Translations under genes and position numbers: made by a program
Notes under the pieces: generated by a model
What the model was told of the DNA's origin: nothing
Databases searched by the model: none
The model's input: only the letters and a program-made list of their open reading frames with translations
From: Gerris lacustris
Taxonomy: Eukaryota > Arthropoda > Insecta > Hemiptera > Gerridae
Length of the DNA: 64,000 nt
Reading direction: 5' to 3'
Assembly (NCBI GenBank): GCA_951217055.1
Contig: OX578280.1
Coordinates: forward strand, 63,745,633-63,809,632
Shown here: piece after piece, positions 1 to 12,072 of the stretch
How the letters are laid out: the number at the start of each line of letters is the position of its first letter
How positions within the stretch are numbered: position 1 is the first letter of the stretch

Positions 1-1240
1 TTAGTCCATAGTATAACAAGTGTTATTTATTATGAGGAGCTAAGAAGGTCAGAAAAGGACATAACAAGTATTCTTCAACCCAAAATTAATATATGGAGAA
101 AAGATGAAATGGAAAAAAGCAATAGTTCAATTTTGAACTTCAAGGCGTAAAACAATAAATGGTTATTCTTAATAATGGGATGTCGATTGCCGATAAGGGG
201 CCTCAATCGAATCTTTAGGAGACAAAGGTTAGAAGTTGCATGAAAAAGAAAAACTCTGTATTTTGCTGTTTCCTTGAAAAGTGTGACAGAGGGTCAGAAG
301 GGGAAACAATGAGAGAACTGAATGCCGGAAAATGAATGTCGCTTGTTTTTAACCCGGTAGCTGCAATTCAGAACAATAAGTAAAAAAAGATATATTTAAT
401 AACAATAGTTTAAACAGAAAGTATGTTTTTTATAATTATTTAATAACTTCTACTACATTTGAAAACCTTATTTAAAAAAAAGAAAAAAGTCTCCTACATG
501 AGCTTACGGTTTTAACAAATGTTGTATAACATTTTACGTTTATATCGACCGCGTATATGCGCAGTCTTCTGATCCAATTCTTATATCATAATAAGTATTA
601 TTTTAGAAGCCAAGACGGACAAAACACGTATTCTTTAATATTAGAAGTTAAGAGAAGGCTAGAGGGTGACATAATAAGAGTAATATGCAATTTATTATTA
701 GGCGCTAAGAAGCTCAAAAAAGTGACATAACAAGTTTTGTCTCGTACCGGACTGACTGGTCGAAAAAGAATTTAAATAGAAAAAAAAAGTTTATAAATAG
801 AGATAAAAATATAGTTTGATTAAGATCTGAAAGTAGTTGTCTTAATTGAATTCTTAAGTAGTTAATAGTAATATTTATAACAAAACAAAAAGACAGACTT
901 CAGTTTCATTAAAAGTGTTATTAATTTATTATTAGAAGTTAAGGAGCCCAGAGCTGGGCACTGGCATTACTACAAGTATTCTTCATTATTAGGAGCTAAG
1001 AAGGCCAGACTTGTTATGTCCTGCGTCCTGGTCTGGTCTTCTTAGCTCCTAATAATGAAGAAAACTTGTTATGTCATTATGTATTAGGAGCTAAGAAGGC
1101 CAGAGCTAGATATAATAAGTGTTATTTATTATTAGGATTAGGACCTAAGAAGGCCAGAGCAAGACATAACAAGTATTGTTTTATTATTAGGAGCTAAGAA
1201 GTTCAGAGCAAAACATAACAAGTACTAGTCTTTAGGCCCG
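1..1240. repeat. Degenerate satellite-like motif, about 55 bp, both orientations
   Basis: A unit of the form ttattattaggagctaagaa, then a ggccagag core and acataacaagtattc, recurs about ten times (near 30, 600, 650, 700, 930, 990, 1090, 1140, 1190), with an inverted copy at about 1010-1075. Two more copies lie at 2510-2600. There are no coding signals. The block runs off the left edge of the window. Confidence 0.75.
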
Positions 1241-1249
1241 TAGTAACGG

Positions 1250-2300
1250 GCAGAATGTTGCCTTATCAATAAAAAATCATTTCAAGGAGAGTCGTCGCCA
1301 TCGTCGGGACACTTCTCAATTATAAATAAATAAATGAATAATTCAAATATAAATTTAAAAAAAAAATAATAAATTGCAAGAAAAAAATCATTAATTATAT
1401 TCAATAGGAATGAGTTCGCGGTCTCCAGTTATACTTAAACCCAAAGAGCCAAATATGATGTCTAGTTATTTTTTATTAATTGCATTAAAAGAAAAAGAGC
1501 TGAGTTATTATTAAGTTATTATTAAGTTAGTTATTATTAAAATGAATTATAATTAAAATGAATGAGTCTCGCGCTGCCCAGTTATACTTAAACAGAAGGA
1601 GCCACGTGCTGTCTAGTTATTTCTTATTAATTGCATTAACAGAAAAAGAGCTAGGAGATAATTAGTTATAATTAAAATTAATGAGTCTCGCGCTGCCCAG
1701 TTATACTTAAACAGAAGGAGCCACGTGATGTCTAGTTATGTCTTATTAATTGTATTTAAAGAAAAAGAGCTGAGAGATAATTAGTTATATTTAAAATGAA
1801 TAAGTCTCGCACTGACCAGTTATACTTAAACAGAAGGAGCCACGTGATGTCTAGTTATGTCTTATTAATTGTATTTAAAGAAAAAAAGCTGAGATAATTA
1901 GTTATATTTAAAATGAATAAGTCTCGCACTGACCAGTTATACTTAAACAGAAGGAGCCACGTGATGTCTAGTTATGTCATATTAATTGTATTTAAAGAAA
2001 AAAAGCTGAGATAATTAGTAATATTTAAAATGAATGAGTCTCGCGCTGTCCAGTTATACTTAAATAGAAGGAGCCACGTGATGTCTATTTATGTCTTATT
2101 AATTGTATTTAAAGAAAAAAAGCTGAGATAATTAGTTATATTTAAAATGAATGAGTCTCGCGCTGTCCAGTTATACTTAAATAGAAGGAGCCACGTGATG
2201 TCTAGTTATTTCTTATTAATTAAATTTAAAGAAAAAGAGCTGAGAGATAATCAGTTATATTTCAAATGAATGAGTCTCGCGCTGTCAATTATACTTCATA
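1250..2300. repeat. 117-119 bp tandem array with a CACGTG in each unit
   Basis: Seven to eight head-to-tail units. The core cagttatacttaaacagaag is followed by gagccacgtgatgtctag. CACGTG starts at 1603, 1722, 1841, 1958, 2075 and 2192, so spacing is 119, 119, 117, 117 and 117 bases. An older unit at about 1430-1550 has lost the CACGTG. The left flank (1275-1320) and right flank (2455-2500) share a segment with cgtcgggacac, as if the array expanded inside a longer repeat. Confidence 0.85.
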
Positions 2301-3505
2301 TAGATAAAATAGATATAATATTATACTGTTTAAATAGAAAGTTTTAGGCTATTGTATTCATTGCAGAGGGATAGCGGAGTGGAAGAATGTTTGCAACATG
2401 TGCTAGAGGTTATAGTTCAATTCTAGGTTTTAGCTCATCAATTTTTAACGTTATAAATCATTTCGAGGTGTGTCGCCGTCGTCGGGACACTACTCGATTA
2501 TATAAAAGATTCTTCATTATTAGGAGCTAAGAAGTTCAGAGCAAGACACAACAAGTATTCTTCATTATTAGGAGCTAAGAAGGCCAGAGCTGGGCACTAA
2601 AGCTATTATTTCTTATTATTATGAGCACAGAGCTGCACATAATAACTAGTAATACACATGTAACATATTAATAAGAAGTTAAAAAGCTATAAGGTAGATA
2701 CTATAACTAACATTATTTATTATTAGGGCTAAAAGGTCTTTACTGGACAACATAACTGGTAAGTATTACTTATCAGTAGAAAGTTATAGAGGTACGAGCT
2801 AGAAATTATTAAACATTTAACATAGAATTCGCAACGATCTAGTAACCTAATTTAAGATAGAATTCTTTAAAATGAGCTAATAAGCTTTACATGATATAAT
2901 TAGTTTCCATGCATTTATTCTGGCGTGACCATTATTATTAACAGTGTTTCTATCTACTCTGAGATAAGACATAGTATTTATAAACGGTTAAGAGCTTCAA
3001 CACTAGCGTTCTATAAATCAAAGAAAAGCCTAGTGCATTACATTGGCAATACATTGGTACTGTAAATAGAGTAGCGGAGAATGAAACCTACATGTTTGCC
3101 AGACCATGGTCTAATTCTAATAGTGGACTGAGTATAGTGAATATCTAATGAGCTGGAAGGGTCTACTAGTGAAACCAGCACGGAGTCCTATACCCAGCAT
3201 TATTTAGCTTCCCTACGACTGCAGTCCCTTCTCACCTTATATAGCTAAGTGTTATTACTTTCTACTTAGAATATTTCCATGTACTTTACAGCGCAATGTG
3301 TGAAAGTGGAAAACCATTTCGAATGGTTTGTAATCAACTGCTCATTCAGATAATTGAAATTGCAAAGGTAAATAGAAGCATTTCATATTTATAGATAAAT
3401 TCATAACTACATGGTACTTATTATACTAAGGAATGGAGTATGTAAGAAATAATTTTTATTGTAAAACAATACTGGTTATGTATTATCAATAATGTATTTA
3501 TGGTA
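2300..3505. other. AT-rich intergenic or intronic DNA
   Basis: Apart from two copies of the 55-bp motif at about 2510-2600, I see no exon, RNA gene or clear element. It may be intron of the receptor gene if its 5' exons lie upstream. Confidence 0.5.
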
Positions 3506-3508
3506 TTA

Positions 3509-3985
3509 AGCCGGGTTTAAGTACACGATCCAAGTATACTTGGACCAAGTCAGTTTTTGACTCAATTTTGACGCTACTTGAATTGTGTAAAAAGTGAATC
3601 AAAGTCAACTTGGACACCCAGTTGGATGGGTTCCATCTAAATAGACTTTGATAAAAACAAAAATGGCGCCCACCTGACAATTATGAGAACGAGCTGTCAA
3701 AAAATTACAGATGTGAGGTTGAGCTGGATTCTGTTCACCAGAAAGTGATATATCACCACTGTTTTAACCCTTAATATGTATAATTTAACTGGAAAGTTCT
3801 AGAGGGAAAAACACTTTACACAATCTATCTTAACCTCAACTTTAAAGTGTATTAAAGTTCCACTACTTGGACCAAGTGTACTTTGATCGTGTGACCCTTA
3901 CTTCAAAGTTCCACAAACACTTGGACCAAGTGGATTTGATCAAAGTGACTTGGACCAAGTATACTTGGATCGTGTAAACACGGCT
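3509..3985. mobile_element. TTA-flanked inverted-repeat element (PIF/Harbinger-like MITE), family 1
   Basis: Flanked by TTA at 3506-3508 and 3986-3988. The ends are inverted: agccgggtttaagtacacg and, at the right, cgtgtaaacacggct. Both subterminal regions carry several copies of the short word cttggaccaag. A 3-bp TTA duplication with GC-rich termini fits PIF/Harbinger. There is no transposase frame. A reverse-oriented relative with a large internal expansion is at 48282-49735. Confidence 0.8.
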
Positions 3986-3989
3986 TTAG

Positions 3990-4375
3990 AATAATACCTG
4001 AAGAACATTAAAACAAAATAAGGCCCTATTTTACTTTAGCACCCCCTTTGGTTCTAAACAATAGTCTGTCCTACAAAAGTCTCAAAGGTTTGTGTGTTTG
4101 TCTTCCCAAGACATTGAGACTCCTGGGGCAGTTTTATATTTAATATTCCTTCAACTTAGAACGACATTGAGAGCTCTTGATTCATTACAAAATCAATCAA
4201 TATTTCGTCCTCTTCGCTGGTTTACATCGCTTGTACTAGTTTTATTGCATAAAAATACATAACACTAAGAGAAAAAAGTTGCAAAACTGTTTCAACACTA
4301 TGACGGTCATATAAAAGGCGTCATTGTTATTTGGTAAATACTGTCGTCAACGTTTGTGACGACACGACCGGTAGA
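3990..4375. repeat. Dispersed repeat segment with relatives at 35.8 kb and 50 kb
   Basis: The stretch containing ttctaaacaatagtctgtcc and gagactcctggggcagtttt reappears in degraded form near 35835-36080 and, reversed, at about 49920-50110. This indicates a dispersed element whose ends I cannot place. Confidence 0.55.
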
Positions 4376-4378
4376 TTA

Positions 4379-5307
4379 AGCCGGGTTCCCACGGGGAGTG
4401 AAGACTCTAGAGTGGCTCACTGTAGAGTGGACTCGCCCCGTCTGAACGCGTCGCAGTGAACTCTCCTCTGACGTCACCGGGAGTGAGGATAGTTCACTAC
4501 CGCTCACTCTTCAAATCAAACCTGTTTAATTTTCAGGAGTGAATACTCCTGTCGCCATAGAGTTTCATAGAGGCAGCACTTTGTTTTTTTTTATCTCTCC
4601 TCCACCCGCGGCTAAAACCTTTAACCTTTGCTTGTTTTATTATTACTTATTATATATTATACTATTTTAATTTTAAATATTATACTATATTATATTATAC
4701 ACTATATTATTATACTATATTATGCTATATGTACTATATTATATATTATACTATATTATTATTATATTTCTTGTTAGTTTGCGTGATATTATACTATATT
4801 TAGACTATATTATTATACTATATTATATTTCTTGTTATAGTATGCGTGATATTATACTACATTATTATACTATATTATTATACTATATTATTATACTATA
4901 TTATAATACTATATTATTATACTATATTATTATACTATATTATTATACTATATTATATTTCTTGTTAGTATGCGTGATATTATACTATATTCTTCATGTT
5001 CTTTTAAAAGGATAGTAGGTAACTATGTCTGAGCCTTCGGCGTCGGCTCGTATTCTTAAATTGCAAGACGGTGAAACTATGAAGTTTCTAAAGTTGTATT
5101 CCAGTGAGTCAGTTTTTCAGCTTTTCTACGAGAAGCTCGTTCATGGTTGGCTCCCTGGGATAAACTGAGAAGCGTGAGCACTACCCTGTGTGAACTCTCC
5201 ACTGTTCTCCGCTAGTTTCACTCTTCTTCCCCCTCCAGGCGTGGGTCACAAGAGTCTTTACTCTAGCGTGGCACTGTAGAGTCTTCACTCCCCGTGGGAA
5301 CCCGGCT
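4379..5307. mobile_element. TTA-flanked inverted-repeat element (PIF/Harbinger-like), 929 bp
   Basis: TTA at 4376-4378 and 5308-5310. The left end agccgggttcccacgggg is the inverse of the right end ccccgtgggaacccggct, with imperfect homology continuing inward about 50 bp (agtgaagactctagagt and the like). The interior holds a TATATTA-type low-complexity array (about 4640-5000) and a short frame at 5025-5168. It shares the AGCCGGGTT terminus with the element at 3509. Confidence 0.88.
5025..5168 (+). pseudogene. 47-residue open frame inside the Harbinger-like element
   Basis: ATG at 5025 to TGA at 5166-5168. It begins MSEPSASARILKLQDGE and continues with MKFLKLYSSESVF. Normal codon-like composition in an otherwise low-complexity interior suggests a remnant of an element-encoded protein. 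It is faintly reminiscent of the N-terminal start of MADF/Myb-type accessory proteins of PIF/Harbinger elements, but too short to claim. Confidence 0.35.
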
Positions 5308-5335
5308 TTACGGCCGCTATATAACGGCTCCTCTC

Positions 5336-5716
5336 CAGGCCCCGATTTGATTTACCAATGGGCAGACTGGGCAATTGCCCAGGGCAGCAATTTCTGGGGG
5401 GCGGAAAATTTTCAGCAAACTGGTACCTTTAAAATTATGTTCCGTTTGCAGTTTGCACTAAAAACGTAGTTATAAAAAATTAATATTATTCAAAAAATAA
5501 CTATAGGTCTACTAATTGTTTATCAACATTACACACCATTTCAGGTTAATACCTAATACGTCATTTTTACAACAGTATATGGTATCAGCCCACATTGCGG
5601 TAACCCGAAAATACTATTCAGTAATCACAGTATCTCAGTCCTTTTTGTAGGGGGGGGGGGGGGGGGGGCTACAAAAGGTTTTTCCCAGGGTGCAGCTTAC
5701 CCTAAATCGGGGCCTG
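5336..5716. mobile_element. hAT-type MITE with perfect 8-bp target duplication
   Basis: Target duplication CTCCTCTC at 5328-5335 and 5717-5724. Terminal inverted repeats are CAGGCCCCGATTT and AAATCGGGGCCTG. CAG-first ends with an 8-bp duplication are typical of hAT. The interior has a G-run of about 19 at 5650-5668. Flanking sequence before and after (tatataacggc, and at about 5837 catataacggcaccgctctcc) suggests it landed in another repeat. Confidence 0.93.
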
Positions 5717-5724
5717 CTCCTCTC

Positions 5725-7235
5725 TCCTAGGAAACAAGAGCTTTTAGCGTTGTCGCTATCAACGTTCCATAGAAAATTAACGTAATTTTACTGGCAACGT
5801 TTTAGTGGCGATAACCACCGCTAGATCACCGCCGCCATATAACGGCACCGCTCTCCTATAGGAGCATTGATAAAGTTCGACTTCCCTACCTCCACAATAC
5901 TTTCTCTCCATATACACTATGTATAAGTGAAAGTATAAAAAAGAAAAAAATAATTTATAATATACACATGCAAGATTTTACTAATACTTTAATAAGAAAG
6001 ACAAATAAAAAAAGGTCTAAATACGCTCCTTCGAAAACCTACCTCTCTGAAAGACTCTCTATATAAAAGAAAGAGAGAAAGAATTCAAAGTAAATAAACG
6101 GGGTATATGAATTTATGTTTACGCTTGTTGAAACAACAAGCTAAATTCTAAGAAAAACCATTAAATAAAGATTTACCTAGTAGCTTTATACACCTTCAAT
6201 CTAGCACTCTCAGAAAAAGATAATTTTCCTTAAAAACCGATGTTTGTGATGTTTACACTCCTTCTAAAACGAAATTCTCTGAATTTAGTTTTAGATGTTT
6301 TGATAAGAGCTGAGTGATATGATAATAATTGCTACTGGTATCCAATACCTAGAACAACCTCAATTCCCAGAGAGAGTTAATTAATCGAAAATGAAATGAC
6401 CAGATAATCCTGAATTCGAATTAGAAAGGGTTCGGCTTTTTATTTTTATCGGTGCACTTTTTTTACATCCCGGTTTTCTGGCATTTTTTTTTTTTTTTTT
6501 TCAGGAACTTGCAAAAGTGTATACTAAATCAATGTAAGAGAACCCCTCTATAACGGACCCCCCCCCCACCCCCCCCCTAGACTGGACATGGACAGTTAAA
6601 TTTGGTCCCATGGATCCTACAACAACGTGTAAGGGCCGGGGTGCCGTTATAGCGGCACTGAGACCCCACTGACCACCGTGATTTTCGTCGTTTTTTTTTT
6701 TTTTTTATTCACTCCCGGGCTCCAGAACGTGCCATAAGGAACTTCGTTCCAAAAAGCTTAATCACAAAATATGCTTAATTTTTCCATAAGAACCGAGGAA
6801 AAGTCCAAATGAAGCTACGGATAAAGATCCTCTACATTTTGAATAAACTTATAAATAAATAGGAATAAAGCCTGAATTTAGTTTGGTTATTAATGAAATA
6901 AGGAATCGTATGCAATAGGTTTAGAAGGTATGATTTAAAAGAGCACTCTCCCTTCCTCAGAAAAAATTCTACAAATTTATGAAGAAATAATAACAAATAA
7001 AGTTTAGTATAGGCTAGTATAGAGAAGTTCACATATCATTATTGTTTGATTTTTCATTTTGTTTATTTTAGTAACATCGTAAATTAATTCGCAGAAAGAA
7101 TTATGAACGCGCATGCGCAATGAATACAACTACGAAAATAATCGCTTTCTGCTCATCTAAACAGAGATAAAATGTTTATATTTCGTATCAGTCGTAGATA
7201 AATTATGTTAACTTAAAAACAAATTTGAGTTCACA
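5725..7235. other. AT-rich DNA without recognisable genes
   Basis: Contains a repeat end near 5780-5900 (caacgttttagtggcg), a C-run at 6559-6578 beside ctctataacggacc with a loose inverse at 6640-6660, poly-T tracts, and a short open - strand frame at 6832-7032 without recognisable motifs. No exon is supported. Confidence 0.5.
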
Positions 7236-7239
7236 TTGA

Positions 7240-8440
7240 CAAAATTTAATCAAATGTAGGGCATCGTGTCTCACAAATGTACTTTCTGCGAATTTAACAA
7301 GGTGTAGGACATTGCGAGGTTCACTGAACTTAATATACCGTGGGTTTTACTAAGTGTAGGACATCGCAAGGCTCACTAACACTAAATGTACTATACTATG
7401 AGTTTAAGTTTAACAACATTGAGATCCTTGTACGGCTCACAAAACATACGGCGTGGGTTTAACAACATCGAGGATATCGTATGGCTTAGTAACGTACTAT
7501 ACTTTGAGTTTAACCAAGGGTAAGACATCATGTGGCTCACTAGCTCATGTCGTGAGCTTAACAAAATCGTACAGATCACTGACGTGCTTTGCTAACCAAG
7601 AGTGAAGTAAAGAAGTTAAGTTAAGAGTTAAGGTTAGTTTAACCAAGGGTAAGACATCATGCGGCTCACTAGCTCATGTCGTGAGCTTAACAAAATCGTA
7701 CAGATCACTGACGTGCTTTGCTAACCAAGAGTGAAGTAAAGAAGTTAAGTTAAGGGTTAAGGTTAGTTTAACTAAGAGTATAACATCATGCGGCTCACCA
7801 GCTTATGCCGTGAGCTTAACAAAATCGTATAGATGACTAATGTGCTTCTCTGTAAGTTTAACCAAGTGAATGACATCGTGTGGCTCTCTAAACATTCAAT
7901 TCCGTGAATTGAGTTTAACAGAATATTTAGGACATCGGACAGATCACTCGCAGGGTGCATCGGTAGCTAGAATGGGAGAGCAGTTGGCTCCTCCATCTAT
8001 AAATTTATGCAGCATTGGACGAGGACAGCATTTGGATGGGTGACTGTAGAATCTAGGTTTATACACCTGATGGAGAGACACTCTAACCCCGTGCCATCCA
8101 TTACCTATATACTTGTATGACCCCTCGACCAAAGTTGCCAAAAGAAAAAGATTGCATTAAAACCAAAAGATTGTGCCAAAGAGTTAGTTAGGTAATTAGT
8201 ATTGCTCACTAAGGTACTATGCTGTGACTTTAAACAAATCTAAGACATTGCACTTCTCACTAAATTTAGCTGTGTGTCAACATGGAGGTCATTGTGCGGC
8301 ATTCTAAATTATGACATGCGTTAAACAACATGGTAGGATATCGTAGGGCGCACTGAACTATGCCGTTAGTTTAACAACATTTATAGCATCGTGAGGCTCA
8401 TTAACATACAATACAGTGAATGGGACTTGACCAATAATCA
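7240..8440. repeat. Degenerate tandem repeat, about 60-70 bp, with a recent 129-bp triplication
   Basis: Units of the form gtaggacatcg, ggctcactaac, tgccgtgagtttaacaa recur about 15 times. Within it a block starting tttaaccaagggtaagac at about 7509 is repeated nearly exactly at 7638, and a diverged third copy begins at 7767, giving a 129-bp higher-order period. A foreign-looking piece (about 7950-8160) interrupts the array. The array ends about 45 bp before receptor exon A. Confidence 0.75.
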
Positions 8441-8484
8441 CAAATAGTTTTGATAACTATAAAATTTATTTATTTTTGTTTCAG

Positions 8485-8619
8485 CGCTACTTGTATTCTA
8501 CGTACCATCGGAGAGTGGAGAGAAAGTAACGCTCGGTATCTCAGCTCTTCTTTCTATGACTGTGTTCCTCATGACTATCAGAGAAACTCTACCGCCTACA
8601 GAGAAAACACCTCTTATTA
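8485..8619 (+). CDS. nAChR subunit, exon A: end of TM1 and TM2 pore helix (partial gene)
   Basis: Internal exon of a Cys-loop ligand-gated ion channel, a nicotinic acetylcholine receptor subunit. The acceptor is tttttgtttcag before 8485 and the donor is gtaagaat after 8619. The first two bases complete a codon from a missing upstream exon, and the exon ends in phase 1. The translation [13 protein letters not shown] then [16 protein letters not shown] gives the end of TM1 and the whole TM2. The intermediate-ring Glu (-1'), Leu 9' and a Glu at 20' are present as in cation-selective nicotinic subunits. T2', M11', T12', V13' and F14' resemble vertebrate alpha-9/10 and the divergent insect subunits more than the core insect alpha1-8 group. 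The extracellular domain with the Cys loop is not seen in the window, so alpha versus beta identity cannot be judged. It sits in the plasma membrane as part of a pentamer. Confidence 0.93.
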
Positions 8620-8766
8620 GTAAGAATTCAAACATAATATCAGTTAGCGATTATATCATTTAGTCTTACTGTAGTAAATGTGTACTCATACCAAGTTAAA
8701 CAGAAGTAAATAATAGAAGATAAATAAAATACGCAATAGAATAAAATTAAATTTGAAAAAAAAAAT

Positions 8767-9180
8767 TGCTTCCGAGCTTACCGAAGGTAACGGGAGCCAT
8801 GTGATTGATCAGAGAGCGGATTGTTATATGTCTTCGATTTCAAAAATTCCATGACAGAAATCTGTTTGAAATCAGGGAACACTTTTAGTTCTGTCTATTT
8901 GTCGCTTAATTTGTGTGAGCCAACATACATATCTATCTACACGTCCTATTTTAAAGAAGTTTGGATGGTAGTTTATAATTTACCCATTGTTAGTCCCTTA
9001 TACGTTTCAACCTTCTGCGCCCATTTGTTTCTCTTCCACATGCGCACAAACATACATTTATTAACACCCGTATCTGCAAAAATACTCATCTGATTTTTAT
9101 AAAATTTTGATGGTTTGTCAAAAGTAGCCAGTATAGATAGCACCAGATTAATTGATACTTATGCTTAATTCAAATCAATA
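8767..9180 (+). repeat. Dispersed repeat family X (ccgagcttaccgaaggtaac), + copy
   Basis: Starts with ccgagcttaccgaaggtaac and contains caaaaattccatgacagaa and ccacatgcgcacaaacatac. The same order of landmarks is found at 15865-16290 (+), reversed at 16500-16855, as a partial at 10260-10300 and with a poly-A-like stretch at 29400-29640. No coding capacity. The 90-residue open frame across it is not conserved between copies. Confidence 0.8.
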
Positions 9181-9219
9181 TTTAAAAAATAATTGACATT
9201 AAAAAAAGGGGGAAACAAT

Positions 9220-9660
9220 TAAATAAATTTGACAATAATTAATATAAAAATGCCATTTTTCAAAACCGGTCTTATTTTCAACCAATGGGGTAATAGGTGT
9301 GCGATGAAACATAAAAAGCAAATAAATTTGACGCCATTTTTTTTTGTTTTTTTTGTTTTTTTTTGTTTCTGTATTCTTCACCTTAGTTGTATCTATGTGC
9401 AAAATTTGGGGAAGATTGAATCACAGGAAGTGGTTCAAAATTGGGGTAATAGGTGTGCGATGAAACTTAAAAAGCAAATAAATTTGACGCCATTTTATTT
9501 ATTTATTTATTTATTTATTTATTTGGTTTCTGTATTCTTCACCTTAGTTGTATCTATGTGCAAAATTTGGGGAAGATTGAATCACTGGAAGTGGTTCAAA
9601 ATTGTGGAAACGGAAATGTGCGATGAAACTTACAAAGCAAAGTAATATAAGACCAGTAAA
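9220..9660 (+). repeat. Two-and-a-half-copy tandem repeat, about 165 bp, with ATTT microsatellite
   Basis: ggtaataggtgtgcgatgaa at 9289 and again at 9445, each followed by aagcaaataaatttgacgcc, a T-rich block and caccttagttgtatctatgt; a third partial start is at about 9604. The second copy's T-block has become (TTTA)n. The 138-residue frame spanning it is a by-product of the repeat. Confidence 0.8.
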
Positions 9661-12072
9661 AATTGGCTCAAAAACATTAAAGTATACAGCGAGAAAGCTA
9701 TGTGCCTATGAATATTTTAAATATAAGTTTATAAAAAAAAATATAGGGTGGAAGGATAAATCACATAACATTTCTGCTTGACATTGTTATATTTTCTCTA
9801 TTATTTGAATAAAATGAAAAGCTTGAGAGTTAGACTGAAGGGAAATAATAAATAAAGTAACACGCGAAGCAGTCAGTAGAGATAAGTAAAGCTTCTAGGG
9901 ACAAGATTTCTAGCGGTTAGTAACACTGATTTACTCACTAGAGGCAAGAAAAAGAGGAAATCTTTGCGATAAGGATAGTAAAGGTCAAGAGGGGCATGAT
10001 GCTAGAAGACGGTAGCTGCTCAAATACTTCTTAAGTAGGTGCCTCTTATCTTAGTAAAGGTGCCATCTGCGGTGTCTGTGTTGAGGTTGAGGATTAGGTC
10101 GATGCTTAGATAACCCTTATCAAAAAGGATAAATTCATCGTTACAGACAAACCACATTGAATCAGATGTCAGATGCGATTAAGTAAGACTGCATAGGTAC
10201 ATTAAGAAAAACATTAAACATGTTCTCTGGCATCTGAAAAGCATTTTAGTTCAGATTCAAAATGGTCCGTTACCTTTGGTAAGCTCAGATGCAATATAAT
10301 TTCATATGTTTTGCAAACACTGCGCAAATTTTCGAAAAGTTCATCTTCATAAATTGTTTAAAATATTCAATTAAACATACTAACAACAAACTAATATATA
10401 GTAAATCAGTAGTTACTGGGTCGATTTGGGTTGGAGTTTAAGGGTCTAAGGTCTAATCCCCACTAACCGCACCAGAAACTACAACCCTATAACTTGATAA
10501 TAGATAATAGAATATAATAGTTTACGAGCATTTTCGACCCTAATCAAAGAAATATAGAAGTAGTAGTAGTAAAATAAATTATAGTTGTCAAGTATGCGCT
10601 TTTTCAGTAAACAGAAAGGGTCCTAAGGCAAGTTAACAAATCGGACGAGTTCATTAGCCACCATAATGAAGCCAGCTATTTCAAGATGGCGGCTATTTAA
10701 AAGTTTGTTTAAGCTTTTGAATAAAGTAAATAAAAACCCTTTAAATGGATTTTTATCGTTCAGACGTAAAGAAACTTACCTCAGGAAGAAAATAATTTTT
10801 AAGATTTTAAGAGGGGAGGAGACATTTTTCTTATATTGGGGTAAACATTTATTTAAATTTATTATTTGATAAAGAATAACCGTAATTCATATTAGATTTT
10901 TTTCGTATATTTGTTAAAAAAAATAGAGAGGGAGGGGGGATTCCTCTTTCATGATCTATATCTTTTGAATATAATGTCCAGCCCTTGCTTTGATTTTTAG
11001 GGGTTTCCCTAATTTTTCCTGTGTTTGAATTGTAACACATAACATAAAAAGTAAAGTTTCATTTTTTTTGTGCTGGGCACATTCAGCGATTCAGTAGCGT
11101 TAAAAATCTCCAGGCAAACAACAGCAGCACTTTTAGGGGTCCTCAGTTTTGCTTACGGAACCTAAAACGCTAAAATTCTGTTTAGTCAATCCATTATCTG
11201 TGGGCACAGATAATGGCGAAAGCTGGCTTTGAAAATTACAACTTAATTTGTGGAAAGGCGTTCGTTGATGATATAGTAACTACTCATATTAACTTCGCTT
11301 GCACACCTAGTCTCTACTTAACTTAACTGAACACTAAGGTTTTAATAAGTAAACTTGTTAAAACCAATTTACCTAAGTGTCTCACCGTCCTTATAGACAT
11401 TTTTGCTTGTCATTGGACAGGTTCCCTTCGCGCCTTGTTCCCCCACCTTGGACTCACTCTTCTCCCGTCTTATGTTTGCAATACCTTGTATTGAGTAAGA
11501 GTAAGCCTCAGTCGGGCCGTGTCTATTCTATTGTATGTCACGATTCTTCAAGTTTTCATATATAAAGACTAATTATTTTTTTATAATTGGTTGAAAATGC
11601 TTTGCAACTATAAAATTATAAGTAAATAGATTTGGTCCATTTCTTACAACATAATAGGTTCAATGTCCACAATATTATTAATTTTATTCATTAACTTATT
11701 TGGGAAATATAATTGCTTTTATCACAAAAAATAAAAAATAAAATAAAAAAATAATAATAAAAAAATATTTATAAAAAAATTAAAAATAAAATAAAGTAAA
11801 AGGTCTTAGTGAGTCGTTTATATCACTTGTTGAAATAAATGAAAACACTGTAATTGTAAAATATAAGTTTATTGGTCTATCGCAATTTTAATTTAAAACA
11901 AATCAGACCGGTTTCAGCCTCTTAAATACTAAGATATAACAGTTTATAAGAATATAAAACAAATAAAAAGTATGACGGCTATCTTCAGTGACTTATATTT
12001 CTAGACTGACGAGAAGGTAAGGTGGCAAGGGTTTATTTTATTTTTGTAATGACACAAATTTTTAATTTATAG
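9661..12072. other. Receptor intron A-B, remaining sequence
   Basis: AT-rich. A piece of family X lies at about 10255-10300 and AAT-rich low complexity at 11720-11800. Short open frames at 10666, 10849 and 11377 show no motif and no splice support. Confidence 0.55.

Noticed and set aside
4722..5015. 97-residue Tyr/Ile/Leu-rich frame
   Set aside because: Translation of the TATATTA low-complexity interior of the TTA-flanked element.
1..8484. Upstream receptor exons (ligand-binding domain, Cys loop)
   Set aside because: Searched by eye for Cys-loop, TM1 and W-x-P/D motifs next to donors; none convincing, so they are presumed to be left of the window.
9229..9645. 138-residue frame
   Set aside because: Spans a tandem duplication and T/ATTT simple repeats; there is internal repetition but no domain.
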